This document shows, piece after piece, positions 45,190 through 57,165 of a DNA stretch of 64,000 nt. How positions within the stretch are numbered: the stretch's first letter is position 1; the number at the start of each line of letters is the position of its first letter. Origin of the DNA: Brienomyrus brachyistius. Its lineage: Eukaryota > Chordata > Actinopteri > Osteoglossiformes > Mormyridae. The stretch spans positions 10,933,863 to 10,997,862 of the forward strand of contig NC_064542.1 in the NCBI RefSeq assembly GCF_023856365.1, in the 5' to 3' direction. The notes beneath the pieces were generated by a model, which saw only the letters and a list, made by a program, of their open reading frames with translations, was not told where the DNA came from and did no database searches. The position numbers were made by a program, and so were the translations under genes.

Positions 45190-46366
45190 CTATTTATTCA
45201 TGTAATATGAAGGTATATTGTCAGAGTATGTGAGTAAATGTCTAAAAAAACTGTCCTGCCAGTGTACATGGTATAATTTTTAGGTACGGTTACCAGAAGC
45301 ATGTGTGGTGAGGATCATGATTTTGAATGTCTGCAGATAAATGCAGCTTGTCAATATAGAGACCAGACTTTTCCCCGGATCACTGGAAGATTGCAATGAA
45401 GAAACACATCAGGAATATAATATCTGCAAATGCTGCACATCGCAGGTACAATCATAACGAGCGTAATGATACTGTCTTGATTGTTCTGATTACGGCTGGG
45501 TGATGCATTTCCTGGAGGCAGGGCACTGACAAAGGGCTTGGGGCAGATGACTGCATATTTGTAATTTGTATGTTATGCTTTGTATTACTTGATAAAACTT
45601 TGGGCCCGGATTAATCAACCTCTTACACTTGCCAAATCAGTGGCCATTTTTGCGTGAAGGAATGAATGTAAAATCATCACAAGTACAGACCCTGCAGTCT
45701 GGGCAGGAGTGCCATTCCTTTGATGCTTTCATACCAGGACATTCTGGATAAGCAGATATGTTTAATGCATGCAGGGATTGGTATAACTGTCATTTCATTT
45801 TAAATGTACATTCTAATTTTTATTGCTCAAGAAATCCTTGCATAGAGAGGGAATATGTGCATATATTAATTTACAAATCATTCTTCTTGATGCTGATTTG
45901 ATTTATTGTTAAAATAGCAGATTTGACATGTTTATGGAAGTCTTTATCCGAGATTTTACAGTTTTGACTTGACTAAAAGCTTGCCTTAGAACTGCTGTAA
46001 CACATGAAATGAGATCATGAGAGCCTGATGACTCAGTGTATGTTTTCCTATTCATTTTACCATTTTAGTCACTTGGCCTAAGGCAGAGGTTCCCACATTG
46101 GGACACACGTCCCAACAGTCGAACTAGTGTACTGTAAATTATGGCGACAAAAAATATGACGATGGAAAAAGGAGACGATAACAAAAATTAACACGTGAAG
46201 CCAAAAACAATGACAAAGCACCAGACGAACCTGAAATATCCAGTAAGAAGTAGTATCTTTCATTAGTGTCTAATGTAGTTGCACGTGATTGGATAATCGT
46301 AATATAACCGGCTCCAAGCCCCTAAACCGAGCATTGATCTGACTAATAGAAACCGTCTATCTGTAC

Positions 46367-46642
46367 TAGAGCTTGGCGATATATCGAGTTTTTAAGATAT
46401 ATCTATATATTTTGCTGGTAAAATAATTTATACTCGTAGTTTATTTTTGAGCCATTTTTTATGTACATGTGCGGCTGTCTGTTAATAAAATTGCCTATGT
46501 GACATTGGGAACATTTGACTGTAACTTGGAACTGTGTATTTGTTATTACTTAATGGAAAAAAAAATCGAGATATGTATCGTATTTTGCCATTCAGCTAAA
46601 AAATATCGAGATCTGATTTTTGGCCCATATCGCCCAGTTGTA
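46367..46642. mobile_element. hAT-type non-autonomous transposon, 276 bp, with 8-bp target duplication
   Basis: Ends TAGAGCTTGGCGATAT and ATATCGCCCAGTTGTA are inverted repeats with a few mismatches. They are flanked by ATCTGTAC (46359-46366) and GTCTGTAC (46643-46650), an 8-bp duplication with one change. The interior is AT-rich with CGATAT and TATCGAGAT motifs, as in the fish 'gggcgatat' hAT MITEs. There is no coding capacity. Confidence 0.88.
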
Positions 46643-47856
46643 GTCTGTACCACAATCAGCTTTAGGTAGGACAAAACAAAGGAACATATGAATAAGTTGC
46701 ACGATTTTTGCGAAAGAAAACTAGCCTGTACAAACAGTGTGGAGCGGAAGTAACGGAAAAAAAAGTGCTTTTCTGAAATAGAAACAAATACTCACGTTTT
46801 CGTTCATGGTGTTTGAAATATTCGTTGCCATTTAGAGGTGTAACAGTATACAGTGTTTGGTACAAACCTCAGTTAGGGTTCACGGTTTGTTGCTGTTTCC
46901 ACAGAGAAGGAAAAACATCATTTGTTTTGAAATTGTTTATTATTAGATCTACAATTAGGAACAATTATATATGTGTAGCTAAGCCAATGCATTTGCGGAT
47001 GAGTCTCAATAAAAACAAAAAAGGTCAGACGTACATTGTAAAAATCAGTACAGTTATGTGTCGCTTAACTACGGGGGGATATGTCCTGAGAAATGCGTCA
47101 TTTCTCGATTTCGTCATTGTGTAAGCAGTGTAGTGTACAGGCGCTGCACCCCCCCGGGTTGAATCTTATCTGCAAAGGGGGGGCTTACAGAATTGCTAAA
47201 TTGACAGAACCACTGGCTTAAGAAATCTATGAATCTGAAAAGGAGACTAAGTACTGAACCTGTTCCTCATGTTTACAGTGTTACAGGACACGTGGGGAAA
47301 GGGCCGATCTTCCCTCGCAGATGTGGCTGGAGAACACAGCCATCTGGCATGCGGACAGGTCCTTACTTTATAGATTAGTCTGACCTGACAGTAGTGTGGA
47401 TTGGAACAGATAATTGGAGGTGGACAGGTGGGACTGTATGCAGTGGCACCGAGGACAGATGTGCAACAACAGACTGCTACATCTGTCATAGAGCAGCGGG
47501 ACTGCAGTAGGCTGGATCAGGAGACACGGGAGCGGTTAGCCTCTTCAGGGCTGACGCCTGCTGGGACTATAGCAGCAGCTTGCAGACTCCGTCATTGGGG
47601 CGTCTTTAAGGGAACATATACCTGGGCCCCCTCCAAGACTGTACTTGTCATTTTGAAAGACTTATGACTGGCCTCAATGTGGGGGTTCTCTTTGAAAGGC
47701 CACCTGCACTTCATCGCTTGGAAAAAGCAAACAGGCCGAGTGTGTCTAGGTTAGCTGCCGATGGAGCAGCTGTTTGCCTGCTATGACATTCAGATTCTTC
47801 TTAATTACAGTGTGCTAAGCTCACCTGTTTCATTCGCTTTTGTGTCTTAGCTTGAA

Positions 47857-48012
47857 TGGTGACGCTGCCTGATGATGGGTTGGCGCCTCATCCAGGGTTA
47901 TTCCCCACGTTGTGCCCTTGGCTTCTGGGATAAGCTGAGGACCCCCGTGACCCTGCATAGTACAAGTGACCCTGCATAGTACAAGTGACCCTGCATAGTG
48001 TATAGAAAATGA
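47857..48012 (+). mobile_element. SINE 3' fragment with 19-bp tandem triplication
   Basis: GATGGGTTGGCGCCTCATCC, AGGGTTATTCCCCACGTTGT and GCTTCTGGGATAAGCTGAGG follow the SINE tail. GTGACCCTGCATAGTACAA is then repeated at 47947, 47966 and 47985 before GAAAATGAATAA. Confidence 0.75.
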
Positions 48013-50390
48013 ATAACTTAATCAACGCGTCATGACTGTTCTTACTGAACTGACAACATACGCTTCACGTGTGCAGTCAGGCCTGCACTATATATGACTA
48101 AAAGTTAAGCTCAGCTGCGGCATTTTACAAATCAATGGGATAATATTGCTTCATTAAATTTACAATTGAAAAAGTCAGTTGTAAAGGTCAAAGTGATTAT
48201 CATTACTGGAATATACTTTGTCAGGCCGGCTGTGTGCTCTTGATGATGCGTGATACTATGAGTGTCGCTGTAAAAAAACAAACAGGTTCGTCACATTTTT
48301 GCTGTGAGGGTTAAATGGATCTGACCATGTCTGCTTATACACTTTTATTTTTGTGCTACTTATGCCAAAGACAAAACTGTTGGGACATGCAGTGTAAAGT
48401 ATTTATGGGTCTCTCGGCTTCTAGCGATGCCCTTTGATGCCTGTTAGTCTGCTGGTGTAGTGCTCCATCAGAATAGCCCTGTATTACAGGTTCTCTGAGA
48501 CTGTTGTGCTTGGCGCCCCAGTGAATGCTTCCAGTCTGCAGATATAATGGGGATCTTCACTGGTTTAGGTTTTCCATTTCTGCCGTGACCTTGTAAATAC
48601 TTCACCGCATGAAATCTCCACACCCTTTTCTTAAAATCAGCTCTCGTACGTTTTTTTAGCAACTGGTTTACAATATTTATTTGACCTATCGCTGTCATTC
48701 GATACAGTTCCTGTTCCATTTCAGACACTAAAAACCAGGCTTTGTGGATTTTCAGTCAAAACTTTGGCTCTTGGTGATCAGTGGGCTGGAGACACTGTGC
48801 AGTTGTGGAGACCGTATGCTTTTGGGTGAAAGTCGTGAGAAGGTTACATTAATGCCGTACCCATGACTTGTGAGAATTTTATGTAATAAGCAAAGAGTAA
48901 ATTAAAGAGATTCTGTTGGAGAATGTGACATAGGTCAGGGTATTCCGCTGCTCTGTAATACAGTGTAGTAATGCTGCACAGATAATAATTATGACTGGAC
49001 AATTTAGGGCAATAATTTTTATCTTGTCTGCTCTGTATCTTTAAGCCCTTCAGGAAAGAGGGAGAGGTGAGGTCTCAGTCGCAGACTGTAGATATAAAAC
49101 CATCTTGTCCTCAAAACGTTATTTTAAGGTAATGATTTATTTGCAGATTATTGTAAAAGGCCTTGCTATTAAACTGCGCAAAAAAGGCTCGATAAATGAA
49201 TCGATTGATGTCGATGTTTGATTTCACTGTCTACATGGATGCCTTGTCAATTGTGACAGTCCTGGTCTCAGTCCCGGCTTTAATGCTGTGGTGTGGTTCG
49301 AAGCAGGGCATTCAAGGAAGACGTCCCGAAAATATACATGAGCCGAGACAGTTTTGTTTACAAGAATGTGCCAAAATACCTCCAGACTTCCTCGCAGGGC
49401 TGATCTGCAGATTCAGAAACGTTTTGCTGAGGTTATTTCCAATAAAGTAAGCTCCACTTGCTGGTAAATATAATGGCATTAATGACCTTGACTAGTTCTA
49501 CCATTTGTTCATTAAAGATATGGCAATGTAAATTGTTGTGTGTACTGTTAGTTAAATGAGACACATTATTTTGTAGTTTGTTGAAGATTGGGTCGCAGTT
49601 TAAGAGCCATTCATGGAGAAATGCAGACTGTTTTAACTTCAGACTCCTCACAGCTGTATATAAACATTACTGAAGCTCATAGTGCTGAGGTGGTACAGTA
49701 GCTTGAAGTGTTAGCTAGTATTCTGGCTTGTTGTTGGAAGGACGGAGCCCCCTTTTTGTCATTGTGAGGCAGTACACATCTCTTTTAGCTCAGTTAAATT
49801 GCTCTTCTTCAGAAGGGCAAAATTAATTAATGAAAATCTATCCTAATCTACTAGTAAAACCCTCCTGCATACTTTGAATTTTGAATACATTAGATTAAAT
49901 TATGCCCTTATTCAACATTATGGGTTTTTGTACGTGTTATCCCTGATACACTGATTCTTATTGAAGCAGTTGTGAGAGAGAAACCCAGTGACTGGGAGAA
50001 TATTGTCCTCAATCTTCTGTGTTAATTACATCCCACGAGGTTGACTATTCTATATTTTCATTAAAAAGTCAGGTTGTTATTCCAGTGTTGTAATCAGTAC
50101 ATGTTTCGTAGTTGTTATCTAGGTTAATTTCGATTAAGTATATAAAATGTGGTTTTTCAATGGCAAAGATGTACTTTTTTTCATTTGAAAAAACACAATA
50201 CAGACTGATGACACATAATTGTGTAATGTGCCAGGGCACCGCAGCAGGTTATGCAGAGAACGTTTAACACCAGAATGCCGGAGCTCATGGTGCGTCAATG
50301 ACAAACTTCATTGAGAATTCCCATCCTGCGTCATCTGCTCTATTTTGTATGGTGTCACTGGGGTTCGTCCATCTGCCTTTTCATCATCTC

Positions 50391-50410
50391 TGGGGGGGGG
50401 GGGGGGGGGG
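50391..50410. repeat. G-homopolymer of about 20
   Basis: A G run ending GGGGGGCAGG. Confidence 0.9.
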
Positions 50411-53400
50411 CAGGATTTCTCATGTGTTTAATGCTGACTGTTGTGATCATACAGAGCAAGCCAGATGTATGAGGATGGGTTTACAAACACAGAGCGTACT
50501 GGGATGGGTATCTTGGTCAGCGTGCCGCCCTGCTCAAACTGACTTTGAAGAAGTTCAGCATCCTTTGCCCTGTTCATAAAAAAAAGGTGTGTTGGGTGAC
50601 AAGGGTGGGGGGGATCTCGACCTGTGAGGCAATGACATCATCCCTAAACGACATTGCACACTTCGCAGATTAGCACCGGTGTTGCTGCTGCAGTCTATCC
50701 ACTTGGTGAATATTTATGAGCAAATTTGCGTATATGATGAATGTGGGTTTAAAACAGTATTTTATAAATGGAAAGGTGCAAAAAAACGTCATGCACCAGA
50801 TTTAATGCCTGTGAGTAATAGGCTTCTTAGGTAGGAAACATTTTTTTAAGGTCCTAGATGTTATATCCTGTAAAATCTATACATATGCGCTCTGTGGATT
50901 CAGACATGGCGGACTAATTGTACAAATCATTCGTCCCATTAGCCTCTTTCATAAAAAATGCTCAGAGTTGGAGACCATAAACCAGCCCCTGAATGCCGCT
51001 GCAAAACGCACTTTGTCATTAAGATGAAACTGGCATAATCGCCAAGTGTTCAACCAGTCACCCTCGTGATTGTTTAATAGCTGAATCACTTTATGCATGA
51101 TTAACTCTTTGCTGGAAGTGTCACAAATGCATGAAGTGCTTTCGTCTGTGGCCGCATCGAAAACATGTTGGTAGTTTTCACATAAATCATAGTTTTGCTC
51201 AACTGGTGATTGCTGGCTGTTTAGTCATTATTGTGTCACAGTGAAATATGGCTGTGAGTGCAGTGGAATCAGTCAATATGCTGCTGGTACGACATCCAAT
51301 CAGAGGGGCCCACTGTGCTTTCTGTTGCCCTCAGTGATAACCTCGGTGTGGCATTAGACCATCCCAGCATTAAAGTCTGAATTTGCATAATCCTCCAGAG
51401 GGAGGGGGGTATCTTCCCATTGAATTTTATTTCTCGTTCCATTAAGCTGTAGGTTAAATATCCATCTGATTAAAGAATTATAAAGCCAATGGAATCATTT
51501 TTAATATTTCATTTTACGCATGTCTTGTGTTGGGTAAGTGAAAATTTAATTGTTAATACCTAATTATTCATTCATAATATTTTTAATTAACCAAATCATA
51601 ACGTGATCCATTGCCAACTGGGCACGGTATAGAAACACAAACTGATCTCTATAAGGCCTGTTTCTCTGTGGCTGCTAATGGTGCTAATATGGAAGTTGCT
51701 AACAAGTGGGTCATGTTGCTGATTCGGGTATTTCATAAACAGCTGCAGTGAGATATGTCTCTTAAGTTAACCGGAATAAATCTGAAGACTGGGGACCGAC
51801 TATGACAACACGTTTACACCTGACCCCCAGCTGTCCTCCACATGTATCCTCATTCTCTTAAATCTGTACCCTTTAAGATTAAAGCTGTCTTCGCACTTGA
51901 CCTTCTCTGTCCCTGTTCTGAAATTCCTCATAGCCGGATCACACTGCCCAGCTGCTTAGGCGTCAGAAACAAGGCATCGCATCCAGCTCCTTCCCGTTTG
52001 TGTTCATTTCGGGCCTCCTTTCTGCTTTTCGTCTGACTTTCTCTAAACCTCCGATCCCTTTTTTAAGGCTTGCATGGCCGTTCCGTGAGACGGATCGTGC
52101 GCGATCTAGCAAAAAGAGAACTCGTCACTTGAAAGCACTGATTTCTGTTTCCTGTGGCGGTGGAGAAGTATTTATTTTTGACGGCCATCTTCTTGGTCTC
52201 AGAAGGGCACAGTGCTGATACCTCTGGGCTTGGTTCCCCAGCTTTCCTTACTATCTATGACCAGGCCCAAATTTCCCCATGCTCTGCTTCTTTTGGGCAT
52301 AAAATCATTATCCTGTAGACTGGATCTTACAGATGGCGAGGGAAAAAGGAACTTGCTGGCTTCTAAAGAGCTGCTTTTCCCCTGGCTGGTTGTCCTACCT
52401 GGGCTCCCTCTGCGGTCATTACTACGCACACATGGAGGACGCAGACGCATGCTGGTGTGAATGAAGCGACCATCACTCGCCCTCTCCCCTCCTGCGTGCC
52501 CCACTGCTGTCGCTGGCTCCTCCCACCAATCCTGTCTCGTTGTGTCAAAGCCGGCAGACATTTTCTGACCGATGTGTTGGGAAGCCTTGAGCTGTCTTTA
52601 AAAATGGAAAACGGAAAAATAAAATAAAATCTTGATTGTGCTAACCAGGCCTCGGAGCTCCAGTTCTGGGTGGGTGCCCGGCTGTCAGGGTGCCCCCAGC
52701 CAGCTCGGCGCTCTGAATTAGGAGGCGATGCCTCCCCCCTTCGCTGGCAGCCTCAGCACTCCGTGTCTGACGCTTCTTTCTGCTGGAGTCTGGGATTTTT
52801 CTCCTCTGTCCTCCACAGCTTCAGACGTATAATCATGTCACAGATGCATTACAGTCGACCCGACGCCACTTAGGCAGTCACCCAGCTAAATCTGACTTAG
52901 GTGCCGGTTTGTGCGAAATCTGGGTGGGGAAGAAAGGGGGAAACTTCTAGTTAGCGGTTTTGGGTGGGGGGTCACGCCATTTCGCTGCTGGATGCTGGAA
53001 ACACCAGCATCCAGAGACTTTAGGGGTTAGATTTCAGTTCAGATCGGGTTTAAATCAGTCATCCATCTCAGACCACATATGGAATATCAAAGTATTTAGC
53101 TGTATTTACCATCTCTTATAACATGGTGTGTCAGAGGGTTAAGAGGACATGCCTGTGACTGGAAGGTCGCCTGTCAAAATCCCAGGATCAGTCACCTTTG
53201 GGCCCCCGAGTAAGATCCTTTACCTTCTGTTTCCCCAGGGGCTCTCAGGTCCTGCTATCATAAAATGCATATGCTTCTTTGGATGTAAATGTTTAATGAA
53301 TGTGATATACATGCCTCTAGAGGGGATGAAGTATAAATTTAGTGCCAATAGTGTTTTCCGTGCAAACAATTTCCATATATATGAATTATATTTATATCCT

Positions 53401-56400
53401 TGTACTATTTTGAGGCACCCATCAGAGCAGCTCATCAGAGGGACCTGTTCTATTAATTGCATCTTGCAGATCGAGTTCAGTACAGTTCAGCATCTGGAGC
53501 TCCTTGCGGAGACTTCCATGGTTCTCCTGTGCTCCCGTGTGCTCACGTGTCCTTGGCTGAGTGGCTGAGTGGCAGCTCATTGGCCAGGCCCAGAGAGCTC
53601 ACTAGCATGCCACCTTATGTTTAACCCCACAAGGGAGCCTCCCTCCTGTCACCATGGCAACCAATGCGGCCCCCTTCTCTGCTCCCCAACTTGTCGCTGG
53701 CTCTTGGTGGAGCTGGGTTTGCGAAAGTGATAGAAACACCGAACACCATGGAAATGCCACTGAGGGGTGGCTCTGTGTGAAGGAGGGCTCCCCCTGGTGG
53801 AAGACTGCAGGAGTCGCCCGAGGCCGCTTTCTGCATCTCTGTCGCTCGGCACTGCGGGATATTGGGATACGGAATTGATATGATTAGGGAAGCATCCAGT
53901 GACATACAGACGGGACGCTGGACCAGTGCACAGGCCTGTGTTTGGTATTATGGTGTGTGAGGTGCAAACGTCGACATCAGCACTGAGGTTTCTCAGCCAT
54001 ACCCTGCCATGCCCTCCCACTCACACACGCCGCTACATGCTCACACTGTACCCTCCGCCCCCACCCTTTTTTTCTTTTGAGTGTTAATGAAAGACTTGAG
54101 AAATGGAAACACGCCTTCCTGCGTCTTTCTGCAGCCATTTTTCACGTCCTCTCCTGTGCACCCATCCTGCAGGCTGCCTGTCCTGTTAACGCCAGCAAAT
54201 AGGTTCATGCTGAATGTGCTTCACGTCTGTGTCACGTCAGCCTCATCTCTAGCGAGCATCTTGTACTTATTTGTATCTGTTTGCAGGTCTGCTGTGTTGA
54301 TTAATATAAATTGGAACATAAATATGCTTTAAATAATTTAACTTTTAAAGATCAGGTAACCATATAAACACTGTTGCTTTAGCTGCAAGTCATTTGGGCT
54401 GCTGTTTGACCCCCCGCTGTGGTGGAATACCATTATGCACTGGTCCCCAGTATAAAAACCTGCATTGGTGGCAGCTGCAGCAGTCTCTTTCCAGGTTAGT
54501 TAACAATGCTTGCATGTGGATATTTGCTATTCTGGTTAAGTGTGAACTGGAAGATAAGTGCAATGATTGCAGGGCAATTAAAGCCTAAACAGAACAGGTT
54601 CTGAATGAATGTGTCTGCTGTGTTATTGGGCTGGGGTCCAGGTCTTGCCCCAGTGGGGGAAATATTGTGACAATCCTTTCACCCCCTAAAAGCTAGTTTT
54701 GGCTTTGTCCTGCTACTTAATTGTGCTTGTGTTGCCAGGTATGTATGCTGAGTAGCGCAACTGTTTGTGTGCATTACATTAAAAAACATCACTTCAATAA
54801 ATCGGAGATGCACATACGCTGAAAGACACGACATTAAACGTGTCTCATTTAGCTATTTAAGATTTGTTTCATTGTGCTACTGAATGTTTGTCCCTATGCT
54901 GCGTTGTTTAATGCTGTTATGGCACCAGGTGCCTCTATAACGAAGCAGGTTTTCTTACAGTACTTAGCCGGAGAACTTGTTGGATTTAAGGTAGTCTGAG
55001 CTAAATTTCAGGCAACAAAGATAAAGTCACCCATTTAGGGTGGTGCCCTAAATCCGACAAGATATCCGACTAAGCAAGAAATCTGGCTTTGTGACAGAGG
55101 CCCCTGTGACCGGCTCCCTCAGCGACTTCTGGAGATCAGTGTTGTCATTTTAAGCGTTTCGACAGCTTCCGCATATTTTTGATATTGCTGTTTGATATTT
55201 GAAATTTTGCTACTATGCATACTGTAATATTTACAAGAGCCAAAATAAAGAATAGCCACATAGAACTTGATATTATCTGCTGATAGTTTCTGTCAAATAA
55301 GTGGGTGTCTTTTGTCTGATATCGTCTATATGGAATCCAAAATATTTCCATACTGTGGACGGCGAATGTCTTCTGTCTTCTTGTTCACTTTTCTCCTCCT
55401 CACTCATTTTTCTTACATTTCTGAGTCTGACAGCAAGGACGAAAATGATTATGATCGGCTTGGAGAGCACATGCAGAGCTCATGCAAATGCAGGCTTTAT
55501 ACTGATTTTCCAACGTATATTTGATCATTTTGAAAAGGACCAATCATTAAAATTGCAAAGCTTGTTTCCTATACCAGAGTGAAAATATTAATTGTCTCAA
55601 CTCAGCTGGCTGTCACAGTCCTTACGATGTTCCGAATGCATGCGCATATAATGCGATGTCAGTATTAACATAGCACATTGTGCCTGCCTGATACATTTCC
55701 TGCATTTGTATGGAGGTCTGTGTGTGTGACAGAAGGTTATTTATATGTGAGGAATTCTTGGGTTAAGATGAGCAGGAATGACGAAAGGCTTCGGTGCATA
55801 ATTTATCAGTCCTCGAGCTGTTTTAGACATCTGAGTGACCGGCAGAGGGTCCTGAACGATACATGTCAGATGTGCTTAATTATTAAGTGGTATTATTCAT
55901 AGAGTGCTCCAAAAGAAGGCTGAGATTGAGAAATACAGTTTAACTGGGTGTTTTCCTATTGCGCCTTGTTCGACGTGGACATGCAGTGCTGGGGAATCTG
56001 CTGTTAGCGGTAGCTCTGAGTGACAAAAGAAAGCAAGCCGCAGCAACAGCTGCTCGTTCAGTAGGAGTTCAAGCATGTATCACGTTCACCACATAGAGGG
56101 CAGTATATGAAAAGGAGTCCAGCGCCCAGCACGGGCCCTTCTGCAGTTTTTAGTGCTCAGACGCTCGGCTCTCAGCAGAGTGAAGGTTTCCCTGTCCTGG
56201 GCCCACTGTCACACCAACCCACAGGTGCTGCACTGTGCTGAACGTGTGACCGGATTCCGGCCCGGGGGAGTCAGACGTGGGATTCGGCGCCCCAGCTTCA
56301 GCCAGACCTCCGCGCCTCGGAGCTCCTCGCTGCTTGTGCTATCAGGCATGCTCCGCCGCAAAGGCTCATTACTTTTTGGAGCCCAAACAGGGGCCATGAA

Positions 56401-56426
56401 ACAAGGGTCGGAACAAACAAGGTCCT

Positions 56427-56449
56427 GGGGGGGGGGGGGGGGGGGGGGT
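56427..56449. repeat. G-homopolymer of about 22
   Basis: An uninterrupted G run followed by TGGCAGG. Confidence 0.9.
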
Positions 56450-57054
56450 GGCAGGAAGAGGGGGGAGCACTGGTGCCGTAAATAATCGAGACAGCTGAAG
56501 ATGCCAGTGATTAAACGGTGGAACGCCATTTTGCTGCCCTGCTGGATCATTACTGAAACAAGACCCTGTGAAATACCCTCTTTAAGGAGCCATTTCAATA
56601 TTTAAATGGACCTTCTTCGCTGAGATGGGAATAATGAAGTCGGGACAATCCCCCGTGACAAAACATGACTATTACTCAGCCCTTAGAGATACCATCTATC
56701 TCAACCACACACATATATATATCATCACACAGAAATAGCTTAAAACATATTTTGCTGCTAATGATAGTTCCAAAAGGTTACTTAACACCCAGCCTATATA
56801 CACGCACACACCTTGTATATCACGTGTGCTGTGACAGCTTTAAACTTCATCTGTTTTCCTATGAAAGAGCTGTAAATAATGCTGCTTTTGGCCTCTTTTT
56901 GGGACATGGACGTTGAGACTGCTGTTTCTGGGTGTTGGGGTCGGAGCAGAATGTATCTGTGCCTTTATTGAGGAACACGTACTGGAGGAGAAAGGGATGT
57001 AGGGAAGAAGTAGTAGCCAAATCTTGGGGTGACGATACGCAGGGCAATTTTTTG

Positions 57055-57165
57055 TGCAATGTTGCTGAGCGGTGTTGCTGAGCGGTGTTGCTGAACGGTG
57101 TTGCTGAGCAGTGTTGCTGAGCGGTGTTGCTGAGCAGTGTTACTGAGCAGTGTTGCCGACATACA
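57055..57165. repeat. 13-bp minisatellite, about 8 copies
   Basis: GTGTTGCTGAGCG repeats head to tail with A/G variants. A 13-bp period cycles through all reading frames, explaining the open frames on the minus strand. Confidence 0.92.

Noticed and set aside
48468..48728. 86-codon minus-strand frame (RVWRFHAVKYLQGHG)
   Set aside because: No domain recognised; possibly a fragment of an old element, but there is not enough to call it.
49196..49450. 84-codon open frame on the + strand
   Set aside because: Mixed composition but no homology I recognise, no splice context and no neighbouring exon; most likely chance.
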